Source of the DNA: Corynebacterium kroppenstedtii DSM 44385
GTDB taxonomy: Bacteria; Actinomycetota; Actinomycetes; Mycobacteriales; Mycobacteriaceae
Assembly: GCF_000023145.1 (NCBI RefSeq)
Contig: NC_012704.1
Coordinates: 2,294,001 to 2,358,000, forward strand
Reading direction: 5' to 3'
DNA: 64,000 nt
The position numbers were made by a program, and so were the translations under genes. The stretch's first letter is position 1, and each line of letters starts with the position of its first letter. This document shows positions 35,100 through 43,695 of the stretch, piece after piece. The notes under the pieces are model-generated. The model worked only from the letters and a program-made list of their open reading frames with translations. It had not been told where the DNA came from and did no database searches.

Positions 35100-36044
35100 G
35101 TGCCTCAACGCCCGACGAACCCCTCCGCCATTGAACTCGATGGCCCGTGGACCCATCACCTGTACCACAGCCGGGGAGTTCGCATTCACTGCGCGGACAG
35201 CGGGAGCCCCGACGCCCCCTTAGTGCTGCTGGTTCACGGTTTCGCCGGCGGATGGTTCGACTGGCAATCCGTCCTCCCCTTGCTCGCGGAGGATCACCAC
35301 GCCGTCGCCATAGATCTCCGCGGCTACGGCCTCTCCGACAAACCCCCTCACGGCTACGACCTGGGCACAACGGCGCTAGACATCGCCGGACTCGTGCTCG
35401 CGCTGGGGCATACGTCGGCAACTGTGGTGGCCCACGGAGAGAGCGTGCCCGCAGCAGTGATCGCTGGCCTGACCGAGCCGCAGCGCATTAAGCGCGTCGT
35501 GGCCCTCAATCCCTCGCATCCGCGCCAAAACGTCGACGTCGTTACCCGCCACCCGATCCGGCACCGCGACCGGATCAAGGTCGGCATGGCCACTCGTTTC
35601 CCGCGGCTGGGTGAACGCTGGCTGAAAGCCGATCACAGCTTGTTCCTTGAGCAGATCGTCGCCCATCTAGCTGGCTCCGCGTTCCGGTACTCCGACAGTT
35701 TCGACGAATATCTTGCGATTCGACGCTTCGCCATGGGCGTTGAGCGCGTCGCCTATTACGCGTGCCTGCGCCACCGAAAGGCCGCGGTGGCGACAATGCC
35801 CCGCGGAACAGCGCAAACCGTGCTGGCCGATTGGTCCGGCTGGAATGAACTTGAGTGCTCGACACCCCCGGCTGTGCGCGTCCTCCACGGTGCCGAGGAC
35901 CCTTTGATCACGGCGTCGAAGACGGCTCGCGAGACTATTGCCGACGCCGACCACGTCACCGTCGTTCCCAGCGCGGGGCATTATGTCCACATGGAGGCGC
36001 CCCACGCGGTACGCGATGCTGTGGCGGCCGTGGAGGAAGCGTAG
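35100..36044 (+). CDS. Alpha/beta hydrolase, epoxide-hydrolase-like
   Basis: A 314-residue cytosolic hydrolase. The oxyanion motif is LLVHGFAGGWFDW and the second strand IDLRGYGLSDKP, typical of the epoxide hydrolase/haloalkane dehalogenase type. The nucleophile elbow reads AHGESVP rather than the usual G-x-[DS]-x-G. So the nucleophile would be Ser, which favours an esterase over an epoxide hydrolase, which uses Asp. The acid is in LHGAEDPL and the His in AGHYVHME. The position equals Rv3670 (ephE). GTG start at 35100; the stop is one base from that of marP on the other strand. Confidence 0.82.
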   Translation: MPQRPTNPSAIELDGPWTHHLYHSRGVRIHCADSGSPDAPLVLLVHGFAGGWFDWQSVLPLLAEDHHAVAIDLRGYGLSDKPPHGYDLGTTALDIAGLVLALGHTSATVVAHGESVPAAVIAGLTEPQRIKRVVALNPSHPRQNVDVVTRHPIRHRDRIKVGMATRFPRLGERWLKADHSLFLEQIVAHLAGSAFRYSDSFDEYLAIRRFAMGVERVAYYACLRHRKAAVATMPRGTAQTVLADWSGWNELECSTPPAVRVLHGAEDPLITASKTARETIADADHVTVVPSAGHYVHMEAPHAVRDAVAAVEEA

Positions 36045-36045
36045 C

Positions 36046-37248
36046 CTACTTAGCCACGCACGACTTCGTGTCCACCGCGGACCGCAAGTTCTGGACGTTC
36101 TCCACCGATCCCAGCGATTCCATGATCTCGTGGTTGGTCAGCGCGTATCCGGTGTCTTGGTCGTCCACCCCGGCACCGAAGATAAGCCCGAGGACTTCAC
36201 CGTCGCCATCGACAACGGGCCCACCGGAGTTACCCTCGCGGACCAATCCGCGCAGCGTATAGGCCTCGCGCTGGACGCGGTCGGTAGAATAAATATTCGG
36301 CCCGTCAATGGTCAAGCGGTCACGGACGCGCGCGTTTTCCACATCGAACGGCCCGCCCAAGGGGTACCCGAGCACTGCCGCATCGGACCCCGTCGTCGCG
36401 GGCACATCATCCAACTCCAGCGGGCTTAAGCCCAGGTCCACGGCGTGCAGCACCGCGATGTCCTTGTCGGGGTTGAAATACGTGACAGTGGCAACATCCT
36501 CACCGTTAACTGTCCGCAGCTTGACCTCATTGGATCCGGCAACGACGTGGGCGTTGGTCACCACAGTGTCGGGGGCGATCACAAAACCGCTGCCTTCCAG
36601 CATCTTTCGGCACTGCTGTGCCGTCGATAAGACCTGAACAACCGAGGGCCGAATCTCGTTCAAACGCTGAGTGGACAAAACGGAATCCGCCGGCGCGGGA
36701 ACATCCTTATTCGGCAGTTCACCGAACGGATCGGTCAGCGTCGGCATGCCGTTCTGGTTGAGGAACATGCCAACCCGGCTGCCCCAGTTGTTCACCTGCT
36801 GCGGGGCCAGGGAGTCCACCGCCCCCAACACCTTCGAGTTGCGGAGGGCTTTGGAGAAGTCGCCCGTGGACACTGAGACCACGGGCACGGCGATCATCCA
36901 CACGACGACGATCGCAGTAAAGACTTGAACAACAGCACCAACGGCTGCATCGGCCTTATACACCGCACGGGTGCGGATCATGTTGCGCAGGGCGATGCCG
37001 ATGGAGGACCCTATGGCGTACCCAATGATGACGGCGAGAACCGCGATGCCTAGGGCGAAGAGGAATCGGGTGTTGTTGTCGTCGGTCTGGGCCATCGCGT
37101 ACGGGGCAGCCCACATGCCGACCATGCCGCCGATGAGAACGCCTATGACGGCGGCGATGGAGGATACGCCGCCTTGTCTCCATCCGGAATGCATAGCCGA
37201 TAGTGCGATGAGCACAATGACGATGTCCACAATGGTGGATCCGCTCAT
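36046..37248 (-). CDS. marP: Membrane-anchored periplasmic serine protease MarP
   Basis: A 400-residue protein with four N-terminal transmembrane helices of the CvpA type (residues 3-125) and a chymotrypsin-like protease domain outside the membrane. The triad is His 234 (TNAHVVAG), Asp 263 (PDKDIAVLH) and Ser 341 (GNSGGPVV), almost the numbering of M. tuberculosis MarP. That enzyme is needed for survival in acid, where it processes a peptidoglycan hydrolase. Cysteines near both ends of the protease domain could form a redox-sensitive disulfide. It is in a run with NUDIX, thioredoxin-like and nth genes, with a 10-base gap after the NUDIX stop. Confidence 0.92.
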   Translation of the reverse strand: MSGSTIVDIVIVLIALSAMHSGWRQGGVSSIAAVIGVLIGGMVGMWAAPYAMAQTDDNNTRFLFALGIAVLAVIIGYAIGSSIGIALRNMIRTRAVYKADAAVGAVVQVFTAIVVVWMIAVPVVSVSTGDFSKALRNSKVLGAVDSLAPQQVNNWGSRVGMFLNQNGMPTLTDPFGELPNKDVPAPADSVLSTQRLNEIRPSVVQVLSTAQQCRKMLEGSGFVIAPDTVVTNAHVVAGSNEVKLRTVNGEDVATVTYFNPDKDIAVLHAVDLGLSPLELDDVPATTGSDAAVLGYPLGGPFDVENARVRDRLTIDGPNIYSTDRVQREAYTLRGLVREGNSGGPVVDGDGEVLGLIFGAGVDDQDTGYALTNHEIMESLGSVENVQNLRSAVDTKSCVAK

Positions 37249-37258
37249 TCAGTGTCTC

Positions 37259-38068
37259 TCAGTTCTTGTGGTTGGGGTTATCAGGTTGGTGGAGGGTGTT
37301 TCTCCGCCACCGAGTCACCGGTTCATTGTTCGCCGACCGAGCAAGCGTCTCTGCAAGATCGTACACAGGTGAAGCGTTCCATGGTTTCTCCCAACCCGCT
37401 TCGCGGAGAAGCCCATCCACTAACCCGCCGGTAAAACCCCAAAGTAGAAGGTCTCCTATCCAGAAGGCGGGTCCGGTCCACCCTTGCCTGCCGACGGTTA
37501 TTCGTGTCGACGGGTCCGCCAGGTGTTCCAGAGGTATGGCGACGACGTCGGCCACTTCGGCGGGGCTGGCGGGGTAGACGTGGGTGGGGTTGTTCCAGTA
37601 CGCCAACACCGGCGAGACGACGTTTCCCGTGCGGGGGATGAGGATCGGGTGAAGGACCGCCAGCGGCGACATCGTGTCGGGGCGGACAGCTGTCTCCTCC
37701 TGCGCTTCTCGTACGGCGGTGTCGATGGGCGTGGCGTCCTCGGGGTCTTTCCGCCCACCAGGGAACGCCATTTGGCCCGAGTGCGACCGCAACGTGGGCG
37801 CGCGGTGGGTCAGGAGCAGCCGGGCGTCCTCGGGGTAGGGCGTGCCGGGTGTGGGCTCGTATGCGGGGTCGCCGGCCAGGAGCATAAGCACTGCGGACGG
37901 GCGGGTTGCGTCGTTAAGCTGTGGCCTCCGCCGGGATAAGTCAGAGAGTTGACGACGAATACCACCATCGCGGGCGCGCTGCGTGATCGCGCGAAGCCAC
38001 GGCGGAACCGCGTCGGGCAGCGACGGCTGAGTGGGCTCTGAGAACGACATGGGGAACCCTGTTTTCAC
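37259..38068 (-). CDS. NUDIX hydrolase, CoA pyrophosphatase type
   Basis: A 269-residue NUDIX enzyme. The signature before the box, LTHRAPTLRSHSGQMAFPGG, is the one of CoA pyrophosphatases (NudL-like), and the box continues REAQEETAV. It should split CoA or acyl-CoA to phosphopantetheine forms. GTG start at 38068 is supported by aggaggt six bases upstream; an internal ATG six codons later is less well placed. The neighbours are marP and a thioredoxin-like protein, as in M. tuberculosis Rv3671c-Rv3673c. Confidence 0.88.
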   Translation of the reverse strand: MKTGFPMSFSEPTQPSLPDAVPPWLRAITQRARDGGIRRQLSDLSRRRPQLNDATRPSAVLMLLAGDPAYEPTPGTPYPEDARLLLTHRAPTLRSHSGQMAFPGGRKDPEDATPIDTAVREAQEETAVRPDTMSPLAVLHPILIPRTGNVVSPVLAYWNNPTHVYPASPAEVADVVAIPLEHLADPSTRITVGRQGWTGPAFWIGDLLLWGFTGGLVDGLLREAGWEKPWNASPVYDLAETLARSANNEPVTRWRRNTLHQPDNPNHKN

Positions 38069-38166
38069 GTGTGACCTCCTACACTTCGCAACGCCTCTGA
38101 TCAGGATACGGCCTGGCGGTCGCGCTCGGTGGGAGTTTCCGGGCTATCCGATCGGCCGCGAGCCCG

Positions 38167-38910
38167 CTAGCTGAGCGCTGCGGTGACCGCCGACTCTAAT
38201 TCGCTGGTGCTGGTAAATGTTTGTGGGTACACCTTGGCCACTTCCCCATTCGGTGTGAGAACCGCCGTGATAGGGATAACCGACGGCAACTTCAACGCCC
38301 GGGCAACGTCGCCACCCGAGTCCTGGAAGCTGGCCAAGTGGTCCACGTGTAAGTCGGAGAGCACGCCGACGCCAGCGTCACCATTTTTATCGGCGTGCAC
38401 GCCGACGACGTTCCACTCCGGATGGGACTGGGCCACTTTGTCAACGATCGGAAGTTCCTTCTTACACGGCTGACACCAGAAGGCCCACAGGTTGATGACG
38501 GTGGGCTTGCCCGCAAGGTTGCGGCTTAATGGTTGGGCACCGGCCTCGCTTGCGGAGTTACCCAAGCAGGGCAGTGTCACCGACCCCAGAGGCGAATTGG
38601 CGTCGTCCGAGCCCTCCGAACTCCCCGAGTCTTCCGAGTTCCCCGAGCCTTCCGCGCTGGTCGCCGCGGTGTCGGAGCCCTCAGTGGGGCATGCCGGTCG
38701 GCCGGTGGTGGGGTTGGAGGCGGGGGAATCTGCCCCTTCCGAACTATCGTTGCTACCAGAGCCCTGACCAGCGGGATTATCCGATATCGCCGCACCCGAA
38801 TGTGCATCATTGTGGCTGGATGTCGAGCGCAGCATGAGAGGAACCGCGCAGATCACCAAACCCGTGAGCACAGCGATGATCAGGATGGTCCAGCGTTGTT
38901 GTCGTCCCAT
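38167..38910 (-). CDS. Membrane-tethered TlpA/ResA-like thioredoxin
   Basis: A 247-residue protein with a signal anchor (TILIIAVLTGLVICAVPLML), about 85 residues of low-complexity Ser/Glu/Asn/Gly linker and a thioredoxin domain outside the membrane. The active site is WCQPC (Cys 146 and 149) within LWAFWCQPCKKELP. It should reduce or shuffle extracytoplasmic disulfides. The linker is much longer than in typical TlpA. The start overlaps the nth stop as TGATG. Similar to Rv3673c. Confidence 0.88.
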   Translation of the reverse strand: MGRQQRWTILIIAVLTGLVICAVPLMLRSTSSHNDAHSGAAISDNPAGQGSGSNDSSEGADSPASNPTTGRPACPTEGSDTAATSAEGSGNSEDSGSSEGSDDANSPLGSVTLPCLGNSASEAGAQPLSRNLAGKPTVINLWAFWCQPCKKELPIVDKVAQSHPEWNVVGVHADKNGDAGVGVLSDLHVDHLASFQDSGGDVARALKLPSVIPITAVLTPNGEVAKVYPQTFTSTSELESAVTAALS

Positions 38911-39647
38911 CAGTGGCCCCCTAGCGCGAGATCGAGGATACGGTCACGCTCTGGGCCTTTGACCAGCTTCTCAGCCTCGTCGGGATTCGTCGGCCCCCAC
39001 ACACCAAAACCGCGGCAGTCCTTCGCCAAGAAGCACGCACCGCACGCGGCCTTCCGAGAGTGGCACACACGTCGGCCATGAATAATGACTTCGTGGGAGA
39101 ACGGTGTCCACCGTTTCTTCTCAATTAACTGGGCGACGTCCTGCTCGACTTTTTTCGGGTCCTTCGCGTCCGTCAATCCGAACCGACGCATCAGGCGGCC
39201 CATATGAGTGTCCACCGTGATCCCCGGCTTTCCGAACGCATTCCCCAGGACAGTGTTCGCCGTCTTGCGCCCCACCCCCGGCAGCGAAACCAAGTCCGCC
39301 ATCGTGTCCGGGACGGCACCGTCGAAACGAGCGACGAGTTCATGTCCCAGCGAAACCAAATTCCGCGCTTTGTTGTGGTAAAACCCCGTCGAGCGGATGT
39401 ATTCTTCGACTTCCTCGACGCTGGCGTTGTCCAGATCCTCCGGGCCGGGGAACCGCTGAAACAACGCCGGCGTCACCGTATTCACCCGACGATCCGTGCA
39501 CTGAGCAGACAAAATCGTGGCGACGACCATCTGATATGGATTATCAAAGTTGAGTTCCGCTTTAGCGTCCGGATACGCGCGGTGCAGCGCGCGGGAGATC
39601 CTCCGCGCACGACGGACCTTGGCAAGCGGAGTCTCGGTAGTGGCCAT
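38910..39647 (-). CDS. nth: Endonuclease III
   Basis: A 245-residue DNA glycosylase/AP lyase for oxidised pyrimidines. The helix-hairpin-helix [13 protein letters not shown] carries the catalytic lysine, the aspartate is in TVDTHMGRL, and four cysteines of the 4Fe-4S cluster lie at the end ([18 protein letters not shown]). ATG at 39647 begins [10 protein letters not shown]; a longer frame upstream has no support. It is divergent from the 43-residue membrane gene and glxR. Confidence 0.95.
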   Translation of the reverse strand: MATTETPLAKVRRARRISRALHRAYPDAKAELNFDNPYQMVVATILSAQCTDRRVNTVTPALFQRFPGPEDLDNASVEEVEEYIRSTGFYHNKARNLVSLGHELVARFDGAVPDTMADLVSLPGVGRKTANTVLGNAFGKPGITVDTHMGRLMRRFGLTDAKDPKKVEQDVAQLIEKKRWTPFSHEVIIHGRRVCHSRKAACGACFLAKDCRGFGVWGPTNPDEAEKLVKGPERDRILDLALGGH

Positions 39648-39697
39648 GCCAACACCATAGCGGGCGCCCCGGACATAACGTCGGTATGGTAGACCAC

Positions 39698-39829
39698 ATG
39701 GCCGGTTTATTTGCCCTCCTCGCACCATTCATTCTTATGGGATTCGCCATTGGCATGGAACGCTACGAACTCTTCGCGAAGAACGCCGGGAGGAAGAAGG
39801 CGTCGAGTCCCGGCGTCGAGGCGCACTAG
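39698..39829 (+). CDS. 43-residue membrane protein between nth and glxR
   Basis: ATG 39698 to stop 39829. One hydrophobic helix ([17 protein letters not shown]) is followed by a basic tail ([13 protein letters not shown]). A small membrane protein gene sits in this same slot, divergent from nth and before the cAMP receptor gene, in M. tuberculosis (Rv3675) and C. glutamicum, so position supports it although the product here is shorter. The ribosome site is weak. Role unknown. Confidence 0.6.
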   Translation: MAGLFALLAPFILMGFAIGMERYELFAKNAGRKKASSPGVEAH

Positions 39830-39954
39830 GTACTAGAGAAGCACCCGCCCCGGCAGCCCGAGCCCGCGTCACGTCGTCAAGCGGAGAGTTCTTACCGCAA
39901 TTCGCTGGTTCCGTCGACAAAAAATAGTGTGTTCTTCGCCACTATGGAAGCTAC

Positions 39955-39975
39955 GATAACGTAGGATACGTTATC
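39955..39975. promoter_or_regulatory. 21-base perfect palindrome upstream of glxR
   Basis: gataacgta-gga-tacgttatc is a perfect 9-3-9 palindrome about 285 bases before the glxR start. It looks like an operator for a dimeric regulator. The rest of 39830-40258 is an A/T-rich leader (40040-40100) likely to hold the glxR promoter; a TGTGA half-site at 40161 could be part of a weak autoregulatory site. Confidence 0.45.
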
Positions 39976-40258
39976 AACGGGAGTTTACTTCTGAAAACGT
40001 GACCAACCGCACAAGCAGCGGTTTTGTCAATTCATCCCTGAAATTGGGCATTTTTTACGAACTTTCCGCCTTTTTATTGATTATTCCTCTCTATAAAACT
40101 CCCGCGTGAGGCTATTCCTAAATCGGACAAAGCTCTCACTTTTGGCGTGCCACGTAGTAATGTGAGGTGCGATACAGCGACGGGTGCGGTATTTAGTATC
40201 TAACACAGACGGCCGCGCACCGTGGCACTCGACCCTACTGCGAGAAGTGGAGACTACG

Positions 40259-40942
40259 TTGAGCGACGTCACCGAGATCCTCTCCCGTGCCGGCATTTTC
40301 CAAGGCGTTGACCCAGTTGCCGTCCGGAACCTCATCCATGATCTTGAGACGGTGCGATTCCCGCGAGGCACCACCATTTTCGACGAGGGTGAGCCCGGCG
40401 ACCGCCTCTATATCATTACCGAGGGCAAAGTGAAGCTGGCCCGCCACGCAGCCGATGGTCGTGAAAACCTTCTGACCATCATGGGCCCCTCGGACATGTT
40501 CGGCGAGCTGTCCATCTTCGACCCGAACCCGCGCACATCGTCGGCTATCTGTGTCACTGAAGTGTCCGCCGCCACGATGAACTCGGAGAAACTCCACCAG
40601 TGGATTAATGACCACCCGGCCATCTCTGAGCAGCTGCTTCGGGTGCTCGCGCGTCGCCTGCGTCGTACCAATAATTCTCTGGCGGACCTTATTTTTACTG
40701 ACGTTCCCGGGCGCGTCGCGAAGGCGCTCCTCCAGTTAGCCAACCGCTTCGGCGTCCAGGACAACGGGAACTGGCGTGTTCACCACGACCTCACTCAAGA
40801 GGAAATCGCGCAGCTTGTTGGTGCATCGCGCGAGACTGTCAACAAAGCGCTCGCCGAATTTGCTCACCGTGGCTGGATCCGGCTCGAGGGCAAGACCGTC
40901 GTTATTTGCGACAGTGAACGCCTGGCACGTCGCGCGCGGTAA
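40259..40942 (+). CDS. glxR: cAMP-responsive global regulator GlxR (CRP/FNR family)
   Basis: A 227-residue CRP-type dimeric transcription factor, the same length as C. glutamicum GlxR and nearly the same sequence through most of it. The cyclic nucleotide pocket is [16 protein letters not shown], followed by the dimer helix and the helix-turn-helix [20 protein letters not shown]. The start is placed at TTG 40259 (ggag six bases upstream, protein begins [12 protein letters not shown]); a GTG four codons earlier is possible. It binds TGTGA-N6-TCACA sites and controls carbon use, respiration and growth in corynebacteria. The cyclase at 4522 would provide its ligand. Confidence 0.96.
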   Translation: MSDVTEILSRAGIFQGVDPVAVRNLIHDLETVRFPRGTTIFDEGEPGDRLYIITEGKVKLARHAADGRENLLTIMGPSDMFGELSIFDPNPRTSSAICVTEVSAATMNSEKLHQWINDHPAISEQLLRVLARRLRRTNNSLADLIFTDVPGRVAKALLQLANRFGVQDNGNWRVHHDLTQEEIAQLVGASRETVNKALAEFAHRGWIRLEGKTVVICDSERLARRAR

Positions 40943-40953
40943 TTAGGAAGCCA

Positions 40954-41183
40954 CACCGACGCACGGACGTTCGGCGGGTGATAGCCACGACGTCGGCGAC
41001 GAAGCCGGTAGACGGAAAACTGCGGGGAAGCTACACCTGGAGCTCGCGTGGAACCCGAAAAGTGTGGGGGAATATGCGCCCAAAAATAAAAGTGCGGGGG
41101 CATATGGCCAATTTTCGGCCATTTTTCGCCCATATTCCCCCGCAGTTTTCCGGCATGCGGACACACTTTTGTCATAAAACCCA
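40954..41183. repeat. Dispersed inverted-repeat element, copy B
   Basis: A second copy of the element at 2541-2772. Two forward units (41058-41080, 41088-41109) and one inverted unit (41128-41149) share aaaagtgcgggggnatatgg. Outer arms cggaaaactgcgggg and ccccgcagttttccg also pair, giving nested inverted repeats. It starts 11 bases after the glxR stop. The region 40943-41284 holds only this element and the terminator that follows. Confidence 0.75.
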
Positions 41184-41210
41184 CAAACGCGCAGAACTTA
41201 AACAAACGCA

Positions 41211-41238
41211 AAGCAGCCCGAGACTCCCCGGGCTGCTT
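41211..41238. terminator. Bidirectional terminator between glxR and hydrolase
   Basis: A 10-bp stem (aagcagcccg with cgggctgctt) with an 8-base loop, then tatttctatt on the plus strand. It sits between convergent genes. Confidence 0.85.
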
Positions 41239-41284
41239 ATTTCTATTGAGCGTGGCTTTTCTCGAGCGCTACCGCACCCGAGCG

Positions 41285-42124
41285 CTACTCCTCTTCAGCG
41301 CTTAAGTACCGCAGCGCCACCCGCGTCGACTGCTCAGCAGCCCCACGCAACACCGGGTCCACGTCTGTGTAAATCTCATCGACCAACTGATCCACCGAAG
41401 CATCATCCCCCAGCTTCTTGCGGGCCTCACGGATCTGGTCCAGGCGGTGGTGGCGTCGATCAAGATATTTCTTGGCAAACGGCTCCAAATCCGGGTGATC
41501 CGGCCCATGCGCCGGCAACAAAGGAACACCAGCGCCCCGCTTCTTCAGCATCTCCAACGTCGTCAAGTATTGACCCAAATCACCATCGGTTTCGGAGATC
41601 ATGGTCGTGTGCTTGCCGGCGATGGTATCGCCCGTCAAAATCGCCTCAGGCTTCGTATCGCCCGAACCATCGTCGGCCCGAGCAGCGTCGGCACTCGGGT
41701 AAAGGAAGAAACACACCGAGTCCGCAGTGTGGCCAGGAGTGGCGACGACCTTCACGGCCGGAGTGACGCCCTCGACGGTGATCACTTCCCCGTCCTCAAG
41801 CGGATCCCCCATCTTGCAGAAACGCTTATCGACAGAGCGGACGGGCGCCCCCGTAATCTGCGATAAGCGGTTAGCCCCATCAGCATGATCTGGATGCCGG
41901 TGAGTCAAAAGAATCATCGCGATTTCCGACGCATGATGGTTAAGAACATTCAGGTGGCCTTCATCCTGAGGGCCCGGATCCACAACGATCGACCGCGGAT
42001 CACCATCAGCTCTAATGACCCAACTATTGGTGCCCTCTAGCGAGCCATAGCTGGGATTGGGACATAAAACAACGCCCGCGTTGGGGGTAACGGGACGCAA
42101 CTGGCTATACGCAGGATGCTCCAT
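41285..42124 (-). CDS. Metallo-beta-lactamase fold hydrolase
   Basis: A 279-residue MBL-fold enzyme. The zinc motif THRHPDHADG is complete, with further ligands in ATPGHTADS and LTGDTI, and LLPAHGPDH near the end. It resembles the LACTB2-like endoribonuclease/glyoxalase-like group, and its place beside the cAMP receptor gene equals Rv3677c. The substrate is unknown; RNA or a thioester are both possible. Probably in one transcript after ridA, 175 bases away. Confidence 0.88.
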   Translation of the reverse strand: MEHPAYSQLRPVTPNAGVVLCPNPSYGSLEGTNSWVIRADGDPRSIVVDPGPQDEGHLNVLNHHASEIAMILLTHRHPDHADGANRLSQITGAPVRSVDKRFCKMGDPLEDGEVITVEGVTPAVKVVATPGHTADSVCFFLYPSADAARADDGSGDTKPEAILTGDTIAGKHTTMISETDGDLGQYLTTLEMLKKRGAGVPLLPAHGPDHPDLEPFAKKYLDRRHHRLDQIREARKKLGDDASVDQLVDEIYTDVDPVLRGAAEQSTRVALRYLSAEEE

Positions 42125-42299
42125 GCATGTCAGTGTACGTCCTCGCGCGGTCTGTCAAAATCTCATCGGGTTAGAGACGACCGAAAAAATGCCGAAACGG
42201 GGGCAATTCCGGGCATGACTTAGCACACGTTCGGCAGACCCCCGGGGTACGACGGGCTTTTGTCCCGGAATTACCCGCCTGTGCTACTCGGCGCTTGTG

Positions 42300-42782
42300 T
42301 TAGGCCGCGTCTGTGTTACGTCGCGCGATGACCTCAACCTCGACGGGCGCATCCAGGGGCAAGTCCGAAACCCCCACCGCCGAGCGCGCGTGGGCCGTAC
42401 CGAAAACGTCGCCGAAAAGATCCGACGCACCATTGATTACCCCGGGTTGGCCACCGAATCCGGGTGCCGACGCCACAAACCCCGTGACTTTCACAATCGA
42501 CACTGAGTCAATGTCAACGAGGGAATTAATCGCGGCCAATGCGTTGAGTGCTGCCTGGCGGGCGTAGCTGGTCGCGTCCTCCGCGGAGACGCCTGCGCCA
42601 ACTTTGCCCGTCGCCGGGAGTTCGCCGTTCTTGAAGGGGAGTTGACCCGATACGTAAATCATGTCCCCTGAGATCACGGCCGGTGCGTAGGAGGCGACCG
42701 GTGCTGCCACCTCCGGGAGCTCGATCCCGAGGTCAGCGAGATTCTTCCGGGGGCTCGGAGTGGACTGTCCGCTGGTCGTCAT
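42300..42782 (-). CDS. ridA: RidA-family enamine/imine deaminase
   Basis: A 160-residue RidA/YjgF protein. Family motifs are YVSGQLPF, SYARQAALNALAAI and the C-terminal PVEVEVIARR. RidA proteins clear reactive enamines made by PLP enzymes. The last segment, SAVGVSDLPLDAPVEVEVI, matches the long actinobacterial type (Rv3678c). It follows the DUF4177 gene by four bases, so they are co-transcribed. Confidence 0.9.
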   Translation of the reverse strand: MTTSGQSTPSPRKNLADLGIELPEVAAPVASYAPAVISGDMIYVSGQLPFKNGELPATGKVGAGVSAEDATSYARQAALNALAAINSLVDIDSVSIVKVTGFVASAPGFGGQPGVINGASDLFGDVFGTAHARSAVGVSDLPLDAPVEVEVIARRNTDAA

Positions 42783-42786
42783 AAAA

Positions 42787-42945
42787 CTAGTCTTCCTTCG
42801 GGCGCTTCATGTAGGCAATGTGCTGCTCGCCTGTGGGGCCGGGCATGACTGCCACAAGCTCCCAACCGTCGGCCCCCCATGTGTCCAAAATCTGCTTCGT
42901 CGCGTGCGTCAACAGCGGAACTGTTGAATATTCCCAGGTTGTCAT
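42787..42945 (-). CDS. 52-residue DUF4177-like protein
   Basis: ATG 42945 to stop 42787. The sequence WEYSTVPLLTHATKQILD then GWELVAVMPGPTG is the DUF4177 pattern (a short strand-helix-strand protein with the GWELV motif). It is conserved next to ridA in actinobacteria. No membrane segment. Function not known. Confidence 0.8.
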   Translation of the reverse strand: MTTWEYSTVPLLTHATKQILDTWGADGWELVAVMPGPTGEQHIAYMKRPKED

Positions 42946-43044
42946 GAACCTAGCCTAACAAGAACAGCTACACCCGGCTCATTCAGCTGCGCTGGGCTTA
43001 ATCACCATCGCCGGCTCAATCACCCGTGCAGATGGGGTGGCCTG

Positions 43045-43416
43045 TTATGACCGGCCGGCATACCCCGCATAAAAGTCCGCCCAGCTTTCCACTTCGGGGT
43101 GCTCCCGCAACAATGCCCGACGCTGCCGCTCGGTCATGCCACCCCACACGCCGAACTCCACGCGGTTATCCAAGGCGTCGGCACGGCACTGCAAAACGAC
43201 GGGGCAATGTCTGCAAATCGCTGCGGCTTGTCGCTGCTTCGACCCCTTGACAAACAACTCCTCAGGATCAATGTCACGGCACTTGGCGTGAGTGATCCAC
43301 TGGCCACGCTCCGTGAACGACGACGGATCCGTAAGCGAATCCACCTTCTGCTGGATTCGTCCGTCCTTGGTTGTGGCCAACGATGTATCAGCCGGTCGGG
43401 TCAGCGATGCAGTCAT
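43045..43416 (-). CDS. WhiB-family iron-sulfur transcription factor, WhiB4-like
   Basis: A 123-residue Wbl protein. Four cysteines (AKCRD, ICRHC, LQCRA) bind a 4Fe-4S cluster; the family turn GVWGGMTERQRR is intact, and a basic segment follows. ATG 43416 has gaggag six bases upstream. Wbl proteins respond to O2, NO or redox state and act with sigma factors. The position next to the penicillin-binding protein equals whiB4 (Rv3681c) beside ponA2. About 280 bases to the divergent PBP gene hold both promoters. Confidence 0.9.
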   Translation of the reverse strand: MTASLTRPADTSLATTKDGRIQQKVDSLTDPSSFTERGQWITHAKCRDIDPEELFVKGSKQRQAAAICRHCPVVLQCRADALDNRVEFGVWGGMTERQRRALLREHPEVESWADFYAGYAGRS

Positions 43417-43695
43417 TGTGCACTCCTCTCCGTGGTCACGTTTGCATGGTCGCGAAGCCGTGAGCGTCACCCTGGTATTCCGAGATACCGTGTTTTCGTG
43501 GATATTCACCCTGCTTAGCTGACTGTAAGTCTATTCACACGCCAAACAAACTGTCGACTACATCACATTTCGGGGGTAGTCGCACTAACTACTTAACGGA
43601 AGAGTAGGTTTTTATCCATCTGTGTTTTCCCAGAGCAGGTGCCCATAATCGGTGAGACTCACTTCACAAGGCCAATCACTGGGTAGGGTGTAAGC

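Noticed and set aside
43646-43666. Possible GlxR site ggtga...ttcaca before the PBP gene
   Set aside because: The half-sites are seven instead of six bases apart, and the left half lacks the first T.
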